Notes: a model not told the origin generated them from the sequence alone. 64,000 bases of DNA from Blastocladiella emersonii ATCC 22665 (GCA_025594325.1 JANHCV010000001.1:2542001-2606000); one strand, 5' to 3'. Shown: positions 19,101-30,935, counted from the first letter of the stretch. Program-made: numbers and translations.

Positions 19101-21942
19101 TCGGACTCGAGCCCGGGCTCGTCGACCGGGGAGAAGACGCGCTGGGCGACGCGAGCCGAGGGCGGGGTCGCGGCGGCCGATGAGGGCTCGGCGGACGGCC
19201 TGGACTCTGCCGCGCCGAGGCGGGCGAGGCGAGGTGATGGGGCCGATGGCTCGAAGCGCGGCCGCGGCGGGAGCGAGTGGACGGTGGTGTCGGTTGCCGC
19301 TGCTGGAACGGTGCGGGTTTGACGAGGCGGCGAGCGCGAGGCAGGGACGCGTGACGGTGCTGCGAGCGATTCCGCGCGGGGAGGACGGTCGCGGGAGCGC
19401 GAACGCTCGCTCGCCGCGTCTGCCGGTGCGACGGGTGAAGGAGCTGCTGCTGGCTCGGCGCCGTCGACACGCACTGTGGACGCGGTGCGCGGGGATGCAG
19501 ACCGCGGAGGCGATGTCCTGCGAGGCGCGCGAGCCGAAACAGCGGTCGTGCTGGAATCAGACGCGCTCCACGGCTGCGACGGCGCAGTTCGCGGTCCAGC
19601 CGTCGCAAGATCGGACGTGACAAGCGGCGCGAGCGGGCCCGCCGGATCCGCAGCACTCGGGCGGCGGCGTTTGACGATGCCCGAGTGCCCAGCGTGAGAC
19701 GCTGGTGGGGCACTGGTCGAGTCAGCGGCGCGCGGCGGGAGCTGCTCGGCGCGCGGCGGGAGCTGCTCGGCGGGATCCTCGGTGAGCGTCGCGAGAAGCG
19801 AGCCCGAGGACGACCCGGCCGAGTCGGGCCGCCGCGCAAACGGTGGCCGAGCCGCGGGCGCGTCCGTGGGCGATGTACCCGCGCGGGTCGGCGAGTGGGT
19901 CATTTCGGACGACGCGACGAGGCCCGGCGAGCGCATCGGGGCGGTCAGCAGGAGATGGTTCGCCGAACCGTTCCCGCGAACCAACTCGTGCGACGGCAGC
20001 TGCCCGGGTGACACGAGCAGCGAGTGGGATGACGACCGGCGACGGATCCCTGACGCCGGCGGCGGCCCAGCACTCGGCTCGTGCGGCGGGAGGTGGTCGG
20101 GGAACGGCCCGCTGTGCGAGGTACGGCGCGCGGCGGGGAGGTGCCCTGCGCTAGCCGACGGGCTGAGCAGGTTATCGCTGGACGCGGACCGCGCGACCTG
20201 GTGGTTGTCCTTGGCCGCCTCCTTGCGGGCTTTCCACGCAGTCCGGATCGCGTCGCCGCGCGCGCGCAGCTCGGACTCGCGGATCCCGTTGATGAGGAGG
20301 TACCGGCCCGCCTGCACGGACGCGGCCGACGACGGCACGCTCGCGTCGTCGCGCCAGCGGACGAAGCGCCACCCGCCGCGTCGGGGCTCGCTGCCCGGCG
20401 CATCGCTGCTGCTGCCCGGCGCATCGCTGCTGCTGCTGCGGCCGACGAGCTGCGTGCGGTGCCGCTCGTCCCATGCAAACTCGCCGACGCGGTCCTGCGG
20501 CGGGTCGGCTTCCCACGCGGCGGCCAGGTCGTCGGGCGGAGAGATGTCGTCGATCTCGTGCAGCTGCGGGTCGGTGGGCGCCGAGTCCTGCGCGACGAGG
20601 GCGACGTAGCGCGGCACGCCCGTGCCGGCGGCGCGCCGCGTGCGGATGAGGAGCAGCGCGGTGTAGAGTTCTGGCGGTCGCCACTTGAGCCTACGTGAGC
20701 GAAATAGCGCGTTAGCTCGGGAGCGTGGCAAAGAAAGCGGGAACCACGTACACTTTGGAGCACGGGCCTGAGACGTAAGGTGCGTGGACGGGCGTGAAGA
20801 CGAGGCCGTTGCACGGGTACCGCAGGTGCGGGATAATGGTGTCGAGGACCTTGGCGAAGCCGTAGGAGCGCTCGACGCGGCCGAGGTCGAGGACGAACTG
20901 CGGGACGAGGCCGGGCGTCGACTGCAGCTGTCGCGCATGCGGTTTGATGACCTCGGCGTTCATAAAGCCGAGGCGGCGGTCGAGCGACTTGGTCGCAATG
21001 TCGGTCTTGCCGTGCAGCGCGAGGAGATCAGTGCACAGGAAGCGATGTCTGCCCTGTAGGAACGGCGGGCGGGCGGGTGGGCGGGTACGGAGGAGGTGGC
21101 GAGAAGGAGAGTCGAGTGGTGAGCGAGCGGGTACGGGTACGCCGTGGTGCGGACGAGGACATACCGACCGGCCCGGGACACGCTCGAGGACGAGCTCGCC
21201 GTCGATGAGCGTCTCGTGGTGCGGGTCGCCCTGCGGCGTCGGGAAGGACATTTCGATCTTGAAGACAGAGGCCCGCCGGTCGATCTGGAGGGAGGAAACG
21301 GGTTAGTTGGCAGTCGTCGGCGACGCGGCGAGCGAGAAGCCGTACCATGTACACGGCCTTGCTCGGTCGGTCGAAGAGGAGCAGGGCGCGCAGGCCGTTG
21401 GGCTTCTCGCGCACGTAGTAGTCGTCCTGCTCGAGCAGGCCAATGTTGTTGGCCTCGAGGGCGGCGGGGCGAGTGCCCATGAACCTAGAGAAGAGGGATC
21501 AAGGGTGAGTCGCGGATGACGTGCTCGAAACTGCGGGCGCGCGCGCGTACTCGTTGGGCGTCGCGTGGCCGGCCAACTGCCGCGCCGTGTTGAGCACCGT
21601 GGCGAGGAGCGGGCCGTGGACGCGCTCGCCGATGGGCGCGGGCGGCGCGGTCCTTGGCGAGAGGGCGTGGTGGGTGGAGCCGCTCGAGCCGGGGCCGTGT
21701 GCGTGGTGGTGGCCGTGGCCGTGGCCATGAGCGTGATGGGTCTGCGGCGGCGGCGGATGATAGAACGCATGATGGCCGTGGTGCGCAGAGCGCGATGGTG
21801 GGCCGTCGGTGGATCCGCTCGTGGGTCCCGCGCTGCTGCTCCAGCTGGCGCTCGCAGGCGGGTGGTGATCCGCGGCGGCGGACGGTGGTGGGCCCGGCGG
21901 TGGCGGTGGCGGAAGCCCGGGCGCAGGCGGTCCGGGTGCCAT
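16193..21942 (-). CDS. CEG1: mRNA guanylyltransferase (capping enzyme) with giant disordered tail
   Basis: Transfers GMP to the 5' end of nascent RNA polymerase II transcripts in the nucleus. Five exons: 21942-21551, 21484-21346, 21284-21165, 21053-20752 and 20690-16193, 1,816 residues against about 460 in yeast Ceg1. Residues 1-130 are Pro/His-rich. Nucleotidyltransferase motifs follow in order: motif I EKPNGLRALLLF with the GMP-accepting Lys at 158; motif III LIDGELVLE near 205; motif IIIa RFLCTDLLAL; motif IV NGLVFTPVHAPY near 299; motif V LKWRPPE near 320; motif VI WRFVRWRDD near 425. Motifs I and IV have Asn where the family normally has Asp. From about 490 to the end the sequence is Ser/Pro/Ala-rich and, near the C-terminus, Gln/His-rich; it is one uninterrupted frame. 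The first four introns have GTACG or GTATG donors. Catalytic assignment is firm; the role of the tail is unknown. Confidence 0.85.
18452..18555 (-). repeat. three-copy Ser-Pro repeat inside the capping-enzyme tail
   Basis: The encoded tail carries three near-identical units, each built on PPRTSSPL followed by F, W or L and S. They are in frame and diverged at silent positions, which argues for selection on the protein rather than a fresh DNA slippage event. Ser-Pro sites in this context are typical kinase targets (inference). Confidence 0.7.
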
Positions 21943-23020
21943 GGCGAGGGTACTGGAGGGCTAGGAGCCCCGTCGAGCGCGCCGACGGACTGGAGTAGGC
22001 CGGGGATACGAGGACGGGAGGAGCGGGGCGGAAACGGCGGTCGAGGGCGCGGTGGCGCAGCCGCGCGTCGTCGGTGCGCCCGTCACCTTGCCCTGGACGG
22101 CACAGGACGACGCGAATCCAGCACCTGGGTGCGGTGCGAGGGCGCGAGGACGCGTTGCCGGCACGCCTAGCGGCGGCGGCGAGCAGGGCGGGCGAGGAAA
22201 AATAGAAGCGAGCGGTCGCCGGGCGGGCAGCACTGCGTTGGCGCGCGGTGCGGAGCAGCGAGGCGGCTGACGGCCGCGGCGAGGGCGATCCTGCGAGCGA
22301 GGTGTCGGGACGGTGCCCGCGGAGCAAGTGCAGTAGGTCGCGGCGAGCGCAGGTCGGCGTTGGTGGCAGAGTCAAATTATTGCTGGATATCCGCCCGGCG
22401 GAGCGGCGCAGCTCGCGCTTCCGCTTTCGCTTTCACCTGGCCGACCAGCTGGCCGACCCGGCTCCCGCATGGACGGCCTTCTGCTTGTCCTCTCCCCTCC
22501 CTCGCACAGCGGTCACAGCGCCCCTTCTCGTACCAGGCGCTCGCCACCCGCAACGCCGCTCGCCTTCCGCGCCGAAGTCGAAGCGTGGCGACCAACCGCG
22601 CGTCGCGGTGGGAGACCGCCGCTCGGGCAAGCGATCCGCGGCGCGGATCATCCGTCATGGCCACTTGATCCTGCTCGAACGACCCATACTCGCGAGCTGT
22701 CGACCCTCGCGCAACCGAAGGGCAGTTCGAAGGGGCTCGCGAGCAGGCTGCGGTCGTTGACCCGGCGCGCGGTCGGTTCTGGCTTCGCGCACACCCTCCC
22801 GCCTCGAACGATCAGACGGCTCCGCCGCCCTCTCTCGACGCTTCGAAGCACCGCCTGCCTTGCTGGACGACGCGGCGACGTGAACGCCGCGCTTGTTGCC
22901 CATGTACGCGTGGCGCCACGTGATGCGTGGCGAGGCGGCTCGGCGCGTCCCTGCGCCACGCCGCCGCTGCTTGAGCGGAATCCGCTTCCTCTCTCCCTCC
23001 GCCTGCACGAGAACCCAACC
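21943..23020. other. divergent promoter region, CEG1 / MCD4
   Basis: About 1.1 kb between two divergent starts. The open frame continuing upstream of MCD4 from 22469 is accidental: it has no signal anchor, and the ATG at 23021 has a better context. Motifs seen are GTGGCGCCACGTGATGCG near 22909-22926, with a related CACGTGGCGCCGG at 42311 in another divergent promoter. No RNA gene recognised. Confidence 0.5.
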
Positions 23021-26000
23021 ATGAAGCAAACCCGGAGAAGAGACAATGAAGCCGATGCATCCCCTCGCTCGCGCAAGACGCACGCCGCCAAGCTGCTGCT
23101 GCTCGGCGTCCTGTTCCACGCCATCTACGCCGTGAGCATCTTCGACATCTACTTCACCTCGCCCGTCGTCCGCGGCATGTCGCCCGCCGCCCCGACGCTC
23201 ACCCCACCCGCGCGCCGCGTCGTGCTCATGGTCGCCGACGGCCTGCGCGCCGACACGCTGTTCGCGAACGCCTCGCGCGCGCCCTTCCTGCACTCGATCG
23301 CGCGCGACCATGGCGTCTGGGGCGTCGCCCACACGCGTGTTCCGACCGAGTCGCGCCCCGGCCACGTCGCCCTCCTCGCCGGCATGTACGAGGACGTGTC
23401 CGCCGTCACCAAGGGGTGGAAGATGAATCCCGTCGAGTTCGACAGCATCGTCAACGCGTCATCCGCGGCGTGGACCATGGGCTCGCCCGATATCCTGCCC
23501 ATGTTCCGCCACGGTGCCGACCGCCCCGAGCGCATCCGCATGGACATGTACAGCGCCGAGGAGGAGGACTTTGCCGGGAAACACGACGCCAGCGCGCTCG
23601 ACGCGTGGGTCTTTGACCGCTTCGAGGGCCTGCTCCGCGCTGCCTCGGCTAAGCGCGCCGGGCTGCCCGAGCTGCCGCCGCCGCGAAACGAGGTCGTCGC
23701 CGCGTCCGAGGAAACCCACTCGACCGACGCGAACCTGATTGCCGACCTGCACCAAGACCGCGTCGTCATCTTCCTCCACCTGCTCGGCCTCGACACCAAC
23801 GGCCACGCGTTCCGCCCACACTCGGACCCGTATCGCAACAACTTGCACCTCGTTGACGACGGCATTCGCCGCACCACGCAGCTCATCGACGAGTATTTCG
23901 GCGACGGCCGCACCGCGTTCGTCTTCAGCGCCGACCACGGCATGCACGCGCGCGGCAACCACGGCGACGGCGACCCGCAGAACACGTTAACCCCGTTGAT
24001 CGCGTGGGGCGCGGGCGTTCGTGGACCACTCGCCGTCACCGACGGCGCGTTCCGTGTCGCGCCCGATGGTTCTCTGGAGTCCGAACCGGACACTTACCCC
24101 GGTGTCGAGCCGCCGCCTGCCGCGTGGCCGCTGCACCAGTCGGCTCTGCGGCGCGACGTGCTCCAGGCCGACGTCTCGCCGCTCCTCGCCTCGCTCGCCG
24201 GCACGCGCATCCCGAGCAACGGCGTCGGCGTGCTCCACACGGACCTGCTCGCCGATTCCAAGTACGCGTTCGACGCGCTGCGCGCCAATGCCCGCCAGAT
24301 CATGTTCCAGTACCTGACCAAGGCGCAGCAGCGCCGCGAGCGCGAGCCGTGGTACCGCCCGTACCCTCCGCTCGCTCAGCTCGAGGAGTCGGCGGACCCG
24401 GCGTCGTGGGTCCAGACGCACGGCGAGACGTCCGAGCAGCTTCGCGCTTTCATCCAGGAGTGTCTCGAGGGACTCTCGTACCTCCAAAAGTACGTGCGCC
24501 TCTTCAATCTGTCGCCGCAACCCGTCCTGATCCGGTACGCTCGTATTTAGGTACGATTGGCTCTTCCTCCGCGCCGTGGTCAGTCTCGGCTACGTCGCGT
24601 GGATGGCCTACTCGCTGAGCCACGTCACTGTCCCCGAGTCCCTGCCGCGTCGCCGGCCGTACGCTGCGACCGTGGCCGTGTGCGCGGTCGTCGCCGTCTA
24701 CCTCTGGGTCAAGCACGCGCCAGCGACCTACTACCTGTACTGCGGTTTCGCCGCGTACCTTGTCGACGCGACCGCCCGCCGTATCGCCGGCGCGCCTCGC
24801 GCTACCTCGCCGTCGTCGTCGACCGGCCGCCGCTCCTCTTCGCTCCCGGCGATCGCCGCCATGGTCGCATACGTGGTCGGCCTCGAATGCCTCGTCGCGT
24901 CGTACGAGCACCGCGGCATTCTGGCCGTGCTGGCGGCCGGTCTCGCGCTCTGGCCATTCGTGCCGGCGAGCTCGGCGTCCAAGTCGGCCCACGTCGTCCC
25001 CGAGTGCCGGTCCTGGCGCGCCGTGTGGTCGGGCAGCGTCGCAATGGCCGGCGCCGCTACGCTGCTCCCGCCCGTCGGCGGCGAGACGGATCCGTTCCAG
25101 CTGGGCGGCGGTGCGGCGCTCGTCCTCGCGCTGTCGTGGCTGTGGAGCCGCCGTCCGACGAGTAACGCGACATCGCGGTGGCATTGTCAGCTGCGCTTCG
25201 CTCTCGCCGTGGCCGCGACGGCCAACGTGGCGTGGATCGTGTGGTCGCTCGGCCAGCGCGAGGGTCTGCCGCCCGTCGCGCAGGCCATTTCGTGGTGCAT
25301 CCTGCTCGCGAGTCCCGCGACGCTGTTCCTCGGCGAGAGCAGCTCGGGCGCGACCAGCACGTCATCTTTGGACCCCGTCGAGCGCGTCGCCGACGTGGCG
25401 GCCGCCATGGCGCCGCTCTTCATCCTGCTGAGCACGGCGTACGAGCTGGCCTTCTTTGCGTGCTACGCGACGGCGTGCGTCGCGTGGGCGGGCATGGAGC
25501 GCGCGACGATCCGCACGACCTCGACCGCTACCACCACGAGTCTCGCGCCAGGCGACGTGCGCGCCGCGTTCACGTTCCTCACGCTGATCCACCTCGGTTT
25601 CTTTGGCACGGGCAACATCGCGTCGCTCGCCTCGTTCACCCTCGCGTCCGTGTACCGGCTCGTGACCGTGTTCGCGCCGTTCCTCATGGGCGCGCTGCTC
25701 ATCGTCAAGATCCTGATCCCGTTCGTCGTCGCGAGCGGCGCGTTCCGGGTCGTGGCGCATGTCCGCGCGCTGTCGCTGCGGCGGTTCCTCGCTACCTCCT
25801 CGTCGTCGTCCGGCAGCGCAATGGTCGACCCGTTCGCGCTGTTCCTCGTCGTCGTGAGCACCTGCGACGTGATGACGCTCCACTTTTTCTGGAAGGTGCG
25901 CGACGAGGGCAGCTGGCTCGAGATCGGCACGTCCATCTCGCACTTTGGCATTGCGTCCGGGTTCCTCGTGTTCCTCTTTGTCCTGTACCTCGCGTGCGGG

Positions 26001-26051
26001 CTGGTTCTGGGCAACTCGCTGGTCCACGTCCCGCAATCCAAGCTCGCTTAG
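23021..26051 (+). CDS. MCD4: GPI ethanolamine-phosphate transferase 1
   Basis: Adds ethanolamine phosphate to the first mannose of the GPI precursor in the ER membrane (PIG-N/Mcd4 family). Two exons, 23021-24489 and 24551-26051, 989 residues. An N-terminal signal anchor (KLLLLGVLFHAIYAVSIFDI) precedes the luminal alkaline-phosphatase-fold domain: VVLMVADGLRADTLF, the catalytic-Thr region RVPTESRPGHVALLAG, HLLGLDTNGHAFRPHS and the metal site FSADHGMHARGNHGDGDP. The C-terminal half holds about a dozen hydrophobic segments. The 61-nt intron starts GTACGTGC at 24490 and ends TTTAG; it restores the family motif LSYLQKYDWLFLR. A much shorter apparent intron (16 nt) at 24535 was rejected. The start follows AACCCAACCATG. 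Confidence 0.93.
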
Positions 26052-26370
26052 ACTAATACACCTGTTCCATTTACCCGTTGAATCGAATGAGCGTTGTGTC
26101 AACGGGGTGCCGTGCGGCCGCCGGATGACGACTTGATTCTGGCGCATGATGCGTGCACTGATCGAATGCGGCCCAACCTCGTGCGAGCAAAATGTGCAAA
26201 GGACCGCGCATACAACGAGTGTGGGCCTGACCCGCGTACAAAAGCCGGCCCGCCGTCCTTACAGACTAGAGCTCCATCAACACGAGTACCTGTACGTTGC
26301 GCTGCGTCGAACTCGTGAAGCGGCAACACTGACTTCGCGCTGTTGTTGCTCAGCTGCTTCATTACAAGGA

Positions 26371-26829
26371 ATGTCTCCCCAGGCCCGACCGCTGCGAGCA
26401 CTGAAAGCGGACCCAGGCCATCGCCGCGCCAGCCTTGCCCCGGACGAGGTTGTGACGCTCAAGTCCGGCCTGCAGCGCCGGCACAACGAACTTGTCCGTG
26501 ACCTCATCTTCCGTCTCCGAGTCTCAACCCAAGACTTGCGCACACTGGAACTCATTGACCAGCTCGAAAGCTACGAAGTAAAACCTGTGCAGAACACAGC
26601 GGACTCGTATTTGCTTGCTCACTCGGTGAGGACAAGACCCGCAAGTTTTACATCGACAGCTTCATCGCAAGCAGCGAGCACCAATGGGTCCAAGCAGGTC
26701 CGAAACGATGCATCTGCCACGCGTACTCGAGGACGGAAGCGGTTCGCGCCGGACATCGAACAGCTTCTCGCTGAGTACGCTCAGTACACATCGCAGCATA
26801 GCGCCTCGAGCTCTCGCCAGCCTGGTTAA
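26371..26829 (+). CDS. hypothetical protein, doubtful
   Basis: An open frame of 152 codons from the ATG at 26371 (MSPQARPLRALKADPGHRRA). Residues about 25-65 look helical and charged (LQRRHNELVRDLIFRLRVST, then LRTLELIDQLESYE), unlike the Arg/Ala-rich noise typical of false frames here. After about 26600 a second frame (GLVFACSLGEDKTRKFYIDS) looks more protein-like, so an intron or frameshift may lie between. Base use is less GC-rich than in neighbours. No family recognised; a decayed gene is as likely as a live one. Confidence 0.3.
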   Translation: MSPQARPLRALKADPGHRRASLAPDEVVTLKSGLQRRHNELVRDLIFRLRVSTQDLRTLELIDQLESYEVKPVQNTADSYLLAHSVRTRPASFTSTASSQAASTNGSKQVRNDASATRTRGRKRFAPDIEQLLAEYAQYTSQHSASSSRQPG

Positions 26830-27212
26830 TGGTATAGCTGCAAGTTTGTCCGCCGCGAACATTTCATGCCCACCCGACCCGCTATCTCGCTCTACTCGAG
26901 CCTGCCCCAAGTTGAACCGCACCAATCGGTTGAGAAGAAGCATCTCGACGCCGGTGCCATGTTCGCCAGTTCGTCAAGCATATCTCAAAGCCCCTTGGCC
27001 TCCGAGAGTCGACAAATGCAAGCATATATTTTGTTCTGAAAGAGTTCGGGGACTCGAAAGCAAAAACGACGTTGGAAACCGGGTTGGGCAACCATGTTGT
27101 TGACTCGTAATACATGCAGTTTGTAAACGCATGAAGCTGGCTTGACCGAGAACATTGCAGTGAAGTGTCCGACGTGGCCATAGGTGAGCGAACGACGCGT
27201 CGGACAAGTCGC

Positions 27213-27226
27213 CGCGACGCGTCGCG
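27213..27226. promoter_or_regulatory. extended MluI-box palindrome upstream of importin gene
   Basis: CGCGACGCGTCGCG is a perfect 14-nt palindrome. A partial copy (CGACGCGTCGG) lies 20 nt upstream at 27193. The identical 14-mer occurs at 59841-59854, upstream of another gene. The ACGCGT core matches the MCB element bound by MBF-type cell-cycle factors in ascomycete yeasts; its meaning in this organism is inferred. Confidence 0.5.
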
Positions 27227-27492
27227 AGGCGAGGCGCGAGACACGCGAGACACGCGAGACATCACGTGCGCGAGCTCGCCTCTCTTCTCCGTCGAGCTCT
27301 CCGCCCCCTCAGCGATCTTCCCTACCTACCCACTGTTGTCGCCGCTGCTTCACTCGAACCGCGCGGCCAACGGAACTCGCTGCATTGCTGCTGAATGGAT
27401 CATTGCGCGGCGGCCTCGGACTAGCGACTGCTGATCCCCGCCCCTTCTTGCCTTTTGATTTCTCATCAGCAACACAGTCTGCGTGATCCGCC

Positions 27493-30400
27493 ATGAATGC
27501 GCTCCAGCAGACGTTCGAGCAGGTCACCCTGGCGCTGCACGCCATGTACAGCGACCAGACGTCGGCCGACGCGCGGCGCCAGGCCCAGCAGTTCCTGCTC
27601 GAGGTGCAGCAGGATCCCGCTGCGTGGAGCCTCGGCTGGATGTGCTTGCAGCAGCCCAACCACGTACGCGGCTCGCTCTCAGCTGTCCAAACCGCTCCTC
27701 ATACTGACGGGAAGGTCGCGCGTAGCTCGAGCTCCAGTACTTTGGCGCGCAGACGGTGCACATCAAGGTGTCGCGCGACTTTGCCACGCTGCCGGAGGAG
27801 TCGTATGACGCGATCCGCGAAGAGCTGTTCGAGGGGTTGTTCCGCGCGTGCGCGCCGGGAACCCCGCCCGCCGTCATGCGTCGCCTATGCTTTGCTGTCC
27901 GTCCTTTGCCCATGCTCCCGCCACGATCGTACCCTGACGCTCCCCGCCCATGTAGCTCGTCGCATTTGCGCTCCATGCGGCTCCCGCGCACTGGCCCGAC
28001 ATGGTCGCGTCGACGCTGGAGCGGTTCCAGGCGCAGCACGCGCAGCTCGACCCGTCGTCGCCGCTGCAGCCGGCGCTCCTGCTCGGCCTGCTCGAGTTCC
28101 TGCGCGTGCTCCCCGAGGAGTTCACTTCGGCGACGCTGACGTCGCAGCACCGCGGGCCCATCCAGCAGGTGCTGACCGACTCGATCCCGTCGGTCCTGGC
28201 ACTGCTGTCGGATCTCATGGGCCACCCGGCGCCCTCTGTCACCGTGGCGGCGCTCGCGACGCTCGGGTCGTGGGTGCAGTTCGGGATCCCGATCGCGAGC
28301 CTCGGCCCGCTGCTCGACAAGGCCGTGGCGCTGGTGCGGCAGCCCGAGACGTTCGAGGGCGCGCTCAACGTGCTGATCGAGGTGGTGTCGCACCGGTCGA
28401 ACGCGCGGTTCGAGGACACGATCTGCCGCGGCCTGCTTCCGCTGGTCGTCGAGCTGGCGCCGCCGACGCACGCCGCGATCGGGAACGAGGACGAGGACCA
28501 CGTCGAGACGGTCGCGCGGTTCGTCGCGGCCCTCGTCGAGAGCTTCCCGACGTGGTTCGTCAAGCACCTCGACCAGCCCGCCGTCCTGCACGTCGCCATG
28601 CCGCTGCTCGTGCACATGGTCGCGTTCCCCGGGTTCCCCGGCGCCGACCAGGAGATTTCCGAGATCCCGCTCCAGTCATTCTTCCTCCTCCAGGAGACGC
28701 TCAGCTGCCCCGACCAGATCTCGTTCACGCCCTCGGCCACGTCGCCCAAGAGCGGTGCGGGCGGCGCGGGCGACGTGGCCATGTCGACCAACTCGTCGAC
28801 CGATTCTCTCGTCATGCCGGACCTCGCGCCCGGCGACTCGGGCGGGCCGTACGCCGGGCTACCGCCCTCGATTCTCGACGCCGCGAATACGGTGTTCACG
28901 GCGCTCCTCGAGCAGCTCGTCGCCAGGCTCGCGTGGCCGACGGACGCCGAGTGGGCGTCGTGGACCAAGGACCGGCGGAGCAAGTGGGCCGAGTTCCGGC
29001 GCAACTGCACCGACAACGTGCTGGTGTGCTACTACGTGCTGCGATCGCGCGCCGTGGACTGGCTGGTGCCGCAGCTCGCGACGGTATGCGCGGCCGGCGA
29101 TCCGCGCCGCCTCGAGGCGCTGCTGTTCGCGGTGCGCAGCCTGTCCGAGGCGCTGAACGCGACGGACCCGGCGGACCCCGTCACGTCAAACCTGCTGGGC
29201 GCCGTGTTCACGCCAGCGATCCTGGCGCCGCCCGTCCCGCACCACTTGCGCGTGCGCCAGACGCTGCTGTACGTGGTCGGCGAGTACGCGACGTGGTTCC
29301 ACGCGCACCCGCACCACGTCGGGTTCGCCGTGTCGATCCTGCTCGCGGGCCTGCGCGAGGTCACCACGGTCCGGTCCGCGTCTAAGCTGCTGCGCGAGTT
29401 TTGCGATATCTGCCGCGCCAACCTCGCCGCGCACCTCGGCGATATCATGGCGGCGTACCTCGACATGAAGGCCATTCTTCCGGTACGGCTTTCGTTTTGG
29501 AGTGCGGGGATGCTGCCGATGACTGACTCAACGCTCTGCAATGTAGCCGCCAGAAAAGCAAAAGGTCGCCGAGGCCATCTCGATGGTGATCCAGAAGCTG
29601 CCGCAGGCCGACATGATCCCGCCACTGGGCGTGATGCTCGAGGAGACGCTCGGCGAGCTCAACAAGTGCCTGGACGCACCGCCTTCGGTCGAGGTCCGCG
29701 AGCACCTGCTCCTGCAGCTGACGATGCTCCAGGCGTTCTGCAAGGGCCTGCAGGCGAGCGACATGGAGGCGCAGGTGATTGACCTGACCGACGACGAGCC
29801 GGGCGACGCGCCGCAGGCCCCCGCGACAGCAGGCGCGGACGCCGAACACCCGATGTTCGCCGAGCTCCGCGCGCACCTGGTCCGGATCATCGAGCGGGTG
29901 CACGCGCAGTACGCGGGCGACCTCGAGACGCTCGCCGCGGTGACGTCGCTCATGTCCGTGTGCGTGACGAGCGTGACGCGGCCCATGGTGTTCCCGGTCG
30001 ACGCGTGGGTCCCGACGCTCGCCGCCATGGTCCACTCGGGCGCGCTGTTCCTGTACCCGGCGACGCTCGAGGTGTTTGGCGACGTGGTGAACGCGGCGCG
30101 GCCCGTGATCCCCGCGCCGCTCGCGCCCGTGCTAGGCGCCACCGTGACCACGGTGCTCGCGGCGCTCACGGCGGGTGATGAGGGTGCGGCCCGCGCGAGG
30201 GATAACCCGGACCTCGTCGACTCGTTCGTCTCGCTCCTCCGCGTCTTCCTGCGCGCGAGTCCCGCGGCGCTGTACGCGTCGGGGCTCCTCCCGCCCGTGC
30301 TCGAGTTTGTCGTCCAGTGCCTCACGCTCAAGGAACGCATGTCGCTCAAGGCCGCGTCGCATTTCCTGGTGCGTTCGCGTGGGTTCCGGTCGTGTGCGCG

Positions 30401-30870
30401 AGGACTAACCGACTTTGGGAATTTGTAGTGCGAGTACATTACGCACGCCGTCGCGGCCGAGTACTCTGCGCAGATCGGCGAGATCAACGTGGCCGTGTTC
30501 CCGCGGCTGCTCGCGACGCTGATGCGGGTACGCTCTGCTGCCTTTCACCCACGCGCCGATCCCGCACTTACACCCACCCTTGTAGTCCCTCCTAAACGAC
30601 GCGCCGCGCAGCATCGTGCCCAACTTTGCCGAGATCCTGTTCCGCGCCATCTCGCTGGCGCCCAACCTGTGCCGCGAGTGCCTGACGGTGCTGCTGGTGA
30701 CGGGCGACCCGCAGCGCGGCGAGCTGGTCCCGTCGCTGCACCCGCTGACGCGCGACGAGCGCACCAAGCTGGTCCGGTACCTGATGGGTACGCGCCAGAT
30801 CAAGCGGTTCAAGGACCACGTCCGCGAGGCCCATGCCAAGGCGACGGGGATCGAGGGGAGCCGGTTTTGA
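27493..30870 (+). CDS. importin-13-like karyopherin-beta
   Basis: A nuclear transport receptor of the importin-13/transportin-3 branch. Six exons: 27493-27663, 27726-27896, 27956-29482, 29547-30368, 30429-30527 and 30586-30870, about 1,024 residues. The N-terminus matches the family's first HEAT repeats: AWSLGWMCLQ, then LELQYFGAQTVHIKVSRDF, then RRLCFALVAFALHAAPAHWP across the exon 2/3 junction. The remainder is an alpha-helical HEAT array ending TRQIKRFKDHVREAHAKATG. Five introns of 58-64 nt were found by frame continuity. The second uses the unusual donor GTCCGTCC, but the joined protein matches the family well, so I trust it. Cargo cannot be read from sequence. Yeast relatives are Kap122 and Mtr10; I favour the importin-13 type because of the QYFGA..HIKIS-like motif. 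Confidence 0.85.
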
Positions 30871-30935
30871 GCGAGTCAGGGAGCGGGGCAACTTTTGGTA
30901 TACACAATGGAATTTACAGGTAGCTTAGCGATTCC

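Larger units (their letters stand above)
26052..27492. other. less GC-rich 1.4 kb interval with relic-like open frames
   Basis: The 3' end of MCD4, a middle section of lower GC content than its surroundings, and the promoter of the importin gene at the right. One 152-codon frame is listed separately. Other frames within 26600-27050 read for 40-60 codons each and then shift, suggesting a decayed gene or an intron-rich gene I cannot assemble. The right end (27190-27250) carries two CGACGCGTCG-type sites and a run of GAGACACGC repeats. Confidence 0.4.

Noticed and set aside
22469-23020. Upstream extension of the MCD4 frame to 22469
   Set aside because: It would bury the signal anchor behind 184 low-complexity residues; the ATG at 23021 has better context and family length.
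24535-24550. Apparent 16-nt intron in MCD4 (GTACGCTCGTATTTAG)
   Set aside because: A 61-nt intron starting at the GTACGTGC donor at 24490 uses the same acceptor, has the usual length for this genome and restores the family motif better.
27493-30870. Mtr10/transportin-3 instead of importin-13 type
   Set aside because: The first repeats match the importin-13 pattern better, though the branches are close and I leave the gene symbol blank.
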